From NCBI GenBank assembly GCA_002352045.1, contig DEHT01000028.1, positions 1 through 8,862 of the forward strand: DNA of 8,862 nucleotides, read 5' to 3'. Both the position numbers and the translations under genes were made by a program. The DNA comes from Chitinophagaceae bacterium UBA2793. Its GTDB lineage: Bacteria > Bacteroidota > Bacteroidia > Chitinophagales > Chitinophagaceae. A model generated the notes under the pieces. The model did not search any database. It saw only the letters and a program-made list of their open reading frames with translations, and was not told the origin of the DNA. Positions 6,827 through 8,862 of the stretch are shown here, piece by piece (the first letter of the stretch is position 1; each line of letters opens with the position of its first letter).

Positions 6827-6841
6827 ACCGCCCTGAGCGGT
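6827..6841 (-). terminator. Short GC hairpin with T-run, first of two after the ferredoxin gene
   Basis: ACCGC and GCGGT pair over 5 bp around a five-base loop. On the minus strand the stem is followed by TTTTAAT, and it begins ten bases after the ferredoxin stop codon. It may be a weak first terminator backed by the stronger one at 6771-6796, or a 3'-end stabilising hairpin. Confidence 0.5.
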
Positions 6842-6851
6842 AATTAAGAAC

Positions 6852-7199
6852 TTATAAATGCATTTTTTCTTTCTTAGCCATCAATGCTTCCACCGTTTCC
6901 ACGTATGTTTCATCAGGCACACAACAGTCAACCGGGCAAACTGCCGCACACTGGGGCTCTTCATGAAATCCCTGGCACTCTGTACATTTATTGGGAACGA
7001 TATAATAAGTATCTACAGAAATGGGTTCATTTCTTTTATCGGCATCTACTTCTGTACCATTCATCAATACATATACTCCTTTTACGGAAGTGCCATCGCT
7101 CATTGCCCATTCTACTCCGCCTTCGTAAATTGCATTATTAGGACACTCCGGTTCACATGCGCCGCAATTAATACATTCATCTGTTATCTTTATAGCCAT
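6852..7199 (-). CDS. 2[4Fe-4S] ferredoxin, Alvin-like with long inter-cluster insertion
   Basis: This 115-residue cytoplasmic electron carrier has two cluster-binding blocks. The first is [11 protein letters not shown] (Cys9, 12, 15, 19, followed by Pro). The second is [23 protein letters not shown] (residues 71-93, Cys72, 75, 84, 88), with an eight-residue spacer between the second and third cysteines instead of two, as in Allochromatium-type ferredoxins; two further cysteines (92, 93) follow. About 50 residues separate the blocks, including a WAMSDGTSV stretch, giving the longer form common in Bacteroidota. Each block should contribute three cysteines to one cluster and one to the other. 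The gene is monocistronic: hairpins follow it and a divergent acyl-CoA reductase starts 35 bases from its ATG. The redox partner cannot be told; proximity to the reductase is suggestive only. Confidence 0.94.
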   Translation of the reverse strand: MAIKITDECINCGACEPECPNNAIYEGGVEWAMSDGTSVKGVYVLMNGTEVDADKRNEPISVDTYYIVPNKCTECQGFHEEPQCAAVCPVDCCVPDETYVETVEALMAKKEKMHL

Positions 7200-7205
7200 C
7201 TGTTG

Positions 7206-7213
7206 TAATTTTG
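7206..7213 (+). promoter_or_regulatory. -7 box (TAnnTTTG) for the acyl-CoA reductase gene
   Basis: TAATTTTG matches the Bacteroidota -7 consensus exactly, 21 bases before the chosen ATG at 7235, giving a leader of about 15 bases. The -33 region would fall inside the first codons of the divergent ferredoxin gene and shows no clear TTG. Its position also argues against the in-frame TTG at 7211, which lies within the box, as the start codon. Confidence 0.45.
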
Positions 7214-7234
7214 CTGCAATTTAATACGTTACAA

Positions 7235-8227
7235 ATGAATTTGCAAACAAGAATTGAATTAATGCATTGGTTGGGAGAATACATTTCTAAAAATAATGAT
7301 GAATGGCAATGTACCAAAAACAAGGCAACTCAAAATAATGCCTGGTTTACAGGTGAGTTTATTGACCAGGCTGCCAAAAATATAGTTTTACAATTTTTAC
7401 AAAAAGACAAACTGCAAAACTGGTGCAGCCATTATCACCTCGATGATAACATTGAGCCAAAAAACATTGGCATAGTAATGGCCGGAAATATTCCCCTGGT
7501 TGGCTTTCACGACTTTTTAGCTGTTTTTATTTGTGGCCATCGGCAAACCATTAAATCATCATCCAAAGACGATGTGCTATTGAAGCATTTGGTTACTAAA
7601 ATGTATGAGCAGGATAATACCGTTCAAAACCTTGTGTCTTTTGCCGACAACTTAAAAGGCTGCGATGCCTATATTGCTACCGGTAGCAATAACTCGGCAA
7701 GGTATTTTGAACAGTACTTCTCAAAATATCCGCATATTATACGAAAAAATAGAACCTCAGCCGCCATACTTACAGGCAACGAAACGGCGGAGCAATTAGA
7801 TAAACTAAGTGATGATATTCATTTATTTTTTGGCCTTGGCTGTAGAAATATCAGCAAGTTGTATGTTCCCCGAAATTATAATTTTGAACCCCTTATTAAT
7901 AGTTTTAAAAAATACAACTACCTGGCCGATCATAATAAATACAAAAACAATTACGACTATCAGCTATCGCTTATTTTACTCAATAATATTTATTATATGA
8001 CCGATGGCACTACATTGCTTACCGAAAATGAAGCCTTGTTTTCTCCTATCAGTCATATTTATTATGAATATTATGATGATGCATCACAAATTATAAATAA
8101 AATAAGTAAAGATGATTTGCAATGTTTTGCAGGAAACGAAAACACCGAATTTGGCAGCACTCAGCAACCCAATCTTTTTAACTATGCCGATGGAGTAGAT
8201 ACGATGGAGTTTTTATTAAGCGTTTAG
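7235..8227 (+). CDS. LuxC-like acyl-CoA reductase
   Basis: The 330-residue protein matches the LuxC/acyl-CoA reductase family, which reduces activated fatty acyl groups to aldehydes with NADPH. Visible blocks: IGIVMAGNIPLVGFHDFLAV (78-97, nucleotide-binding region); GHRQTIKSSSKDDVLLKHLV (101-120); IATGSNNSARYFEQYFSKYP (147-166) running into HIIRKNRTSAAILTG; and FFGLGCRNISKLYVP (198-212), in which Cys203 aligns with the acyl-accepting cysteine of LuxC. There is no luciferase or LuxD/LuxE partner, so bioluminescence is not implied; the natural substrate is unknown. I use the ATG at 7235, because an upstream in-frame TTG at 7211 would start within the probable -7 box. Divergent from the ferredoxin gene, an arrangement I recall from other Bacteroidota. 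No terminator is seen after the stop. Confidence 0.9.
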   Translation: MNLQTRIELMHWLGEYISKNNDEWQCTKNKATQNNAWFTGEFIDQAAKNIVLQFLQKDKLQNWCSHYHLDDNIEPKNIGIVMAGNIPLVGFHDFLAVFICGHRQTIKSSSKDDVLLKHLVTKMYEQDNTVQNLVSFADNLKGCDAYIATGSNNSARYFEQYFSKYPHIIRKNRTSAAILTGNETAEQLDKLSDDIHLFFGLGCRNISKLYVPRNYNFEPLINSFKKYNYLADHNKYKNNYDYQLSLILLNNIYYMTDGTTLLTENEALFSPISHIYYEYYDDASQIINKISKDDLQCFAGNENTEFGSTQQPNLFNYADGVDTMEFLLSV

Positions 8228-8254
8228 CTGTTAGCCTTTAGCACTTAGCTTTTA
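8221..8254 (+). repeat. Short imperfect TTAGC tandem repeat
   Basis: Overlapping the stop codon of the acyl-CoA reductase, the motif TTAGC or TTAG recurs five times at 6-9 base intervals (TTTAGCTG, TTAGCC, TTTAGCAC, TTAGCT, TTTAGT). It is not palindromic and forms no obvious hairpin. Similar TTAGC-rich stretches occur between genes of other Bacteroidota as far as I recall; no function is known to me. Confidence 0.6.
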
Positions 8255-8315
8255 GTAATATTCCATTACTCACTTTCAACTATCTACGAAGGTCTTACTA
8301 ATTTAATGTTAAACC

Positions 8316-8343
8316 TGTCAGCGAGTTTATTACAATATGTCAG
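8316..8343 (+). repeat. Direct repeat TGTCAG, 22-bp period, upstream of the HtrA gene
   Basis: TGTCAG occurs at 8316-8321 and again at 8338-8343, about two helical turns apart, just ahead of the -7 box at 8352-8359. The spacing and place would suit binding by a dimeric activator or a stress regulator, but six bases recurring once could be chance. Confidence 0.35.
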
Positions 8344-8351
8344 TGCATGAT

Positions 8352-8359
8352 TAAATTTG
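8352..8359 (+). promoter_or_regulatory. -7 box (TAnnTTTG) for the HtrA gene
   Basis: TAAATTTG matches the Bacteroidota -7 consensus exactly. Transcription would start near 8363, giving a leader of about 60 bases before the ATG at 8423. A TTTA at 8326-8329 sits at the right distance for a -33 element but lacks the final G, so an activator may help. Confidence 0.48.
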
Positions 8360-8422
8360 TAGGGCAGGCACAAAAATTGAAGCTTGCAAAGAGAGAAGTT
8401 TTATAAATAAAAACAATTGACC

Positions 8423-8862
8423 ATGAAATTGAAACAAGTTTTATTAACCGCTTTTATTAGTGCATTAACTACCATAGGATTCATTTATGGATACAGTAAG
8501 TTTTCAAAATCAAATGATACATACGGTGGGCAATCAACCAATACTGTACCATCCAATTACAAGTACACTGGTTTTGGAGATGGTAGTGGCCCCGGCGGTG
8601 CACCCGATTTTGTAGAGGCTGCCAATGCAGCCATACCAACTGTAGTTCACATCAAAACAAAAACAAACGCTAAGCAGGTAAACAATGGCCTGCCACGCAA
8701 CAATCAACGTCAAAATCCTTTCAGCGATATTTTTGGCGATGATATGTTTGAAGAATTTTTTGGAAGAAGAAACAATGTAATTCCGGAACAAAGAGCTTCC
8801 GGCTCCGGAGTGTTGATTGCCGATAATGGTTATATAGTTACCAACAACCATGTGGTGCAGGG
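8423..8862 (+). CDS. htrA: DegP/HtrA-type trypsin-like serine protease, 5' part only
   Basis: The open frame runs from ATG at 8423 through the right window edge, showing 146 residues. An N-terminal hydrophobic segment (residues 5-23, following MKLKQ) is a signal peptide or anchor that sends the protein to the periplasm. A Gly-rich linker follows, then the start of the protease domain: DFVEAANAAIPTVVHIKT (62-79), an extended LA-loop with NPFSDIF and FEEFFG (98-114), and RASGSGVLIADNGYIVTNNHVV (124-145), whose His143 is the first member of the catalytic triad. The Asp, the GNSGG serine and the PDZ domains expected in this family lie beyond the window. Do-family proteases degrade or refold misfolded envelope proteins, often under heat or envelope stress. 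It stands alone behind a 195-bp gap that holds a likely promoter. Confidence 0.93.
   Translation, partial: MKLKQVLLTAFISALTTIGFIYGYSKFSKSNDTYGGQSTNTVPSNYKYTGFGDGSGPGGAPDFVEAANAAIPTVVHIKTKTNAKQVNNGLPRNNQRQNPFSDIFGDDMFEEFFGRRNNVIPEQRASGSGVLIADNGYIVTNNHVVQ

Noticed and set aside
6858..7208. Plus-strand open frame of 116 codons
   Set aside because: It is the reverse shadow of the ferredoxin gene; its Cys/His content reflects the complementary codons.
7211..7234. In-frame TTG start for the acyl-CoA reductase
   Set aside because: It falls inside the probable -7 box, and the ATG at 7235 gives the usual family N-terminus.
8534..8851. Minus-strand open frame of 105 codons
   Set aside because: It is antisense to the HtrA protease frame, which carries clear family motifs; the minus frame shows none.

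Overview
The window reads as ordinary chromosome from a member of the Bacteroidota, most likely a Chitinophagaceae-like species. Evidence: AT-rich DNA, A-rich leaders with no clear Shine-Dalgarno, several perfect TAnnTTTG promoter boxes, a TonB-dependent receptor, two head-GIN (DUF2807) surface proteins, and the Bacteroidota-type pairing of a 115-residue two-cluster ferredoxin with a LuxC-like acyl-CoA reductase. There are no mobile elements, CRISPR arrays, phage genes or recognisable defence genes. The family assignment is inference from gene style, not from a marker search.

Layout. 1-55 (minus) is an initiator tRNA-Met cut by the window edge, with its own promoter at 59-90. 119-1554 (minus) holds two tandem DUF2807 beta-solenoid proteins, two bases apart and evidently co-transcribed. 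1555-1797 is a divergent control region: a possible ECF-type promoter faces left, and a housekeeping -7 box plus a TPP riboswitch face right into a TonB-dependent receptor (1798-3957), which is therefore best read as an outer-membrane thiamin receptor. A strong hairpin (3974-4005) separates it from the convergent genes. 4021-6723 (minus) reads, in transcription order, small lipoprotein, Ddl (D-Ala-D-Ala ligase), membrane-anchored PASTA protein and rhodanese; the last three are tightly packed. 6771-6841 carries two hairpins that end the ferredoxin transcript (6852-7199, minus). The acyl-CoA reductase (7235-8227, plus) diverges from the ferredoxin across only 35 bp. A 195-bp gap with a short TTAGC-type repeat and a likely promoter leads into the 5' part of a DegP/HtrA-type periplasmic protease (8423 to the right edge).

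How the genes fit together. Thiamin import is tied to TPP level by the riboswitch. Ddl makes the D-Ala-D-Ala end of peptidoglycan precursors, and the adjacent PASTA protein has domains that bind peptidoglycan in other bacteria, so these two form a cell-wall module. HtrA and the DUF2807 pair are envelope proteins; the latter may be stress- or surface-controlled if the ECF-like promoter is real. No stretch over 300 bases lacks an annotated feature. The most notable signals are the single-gene thiamin-receptor riboswitch unit and the two solenoid paralogues, which keep an identical rung register but differ in their turn motif, one of them carrying four stacked His residues.
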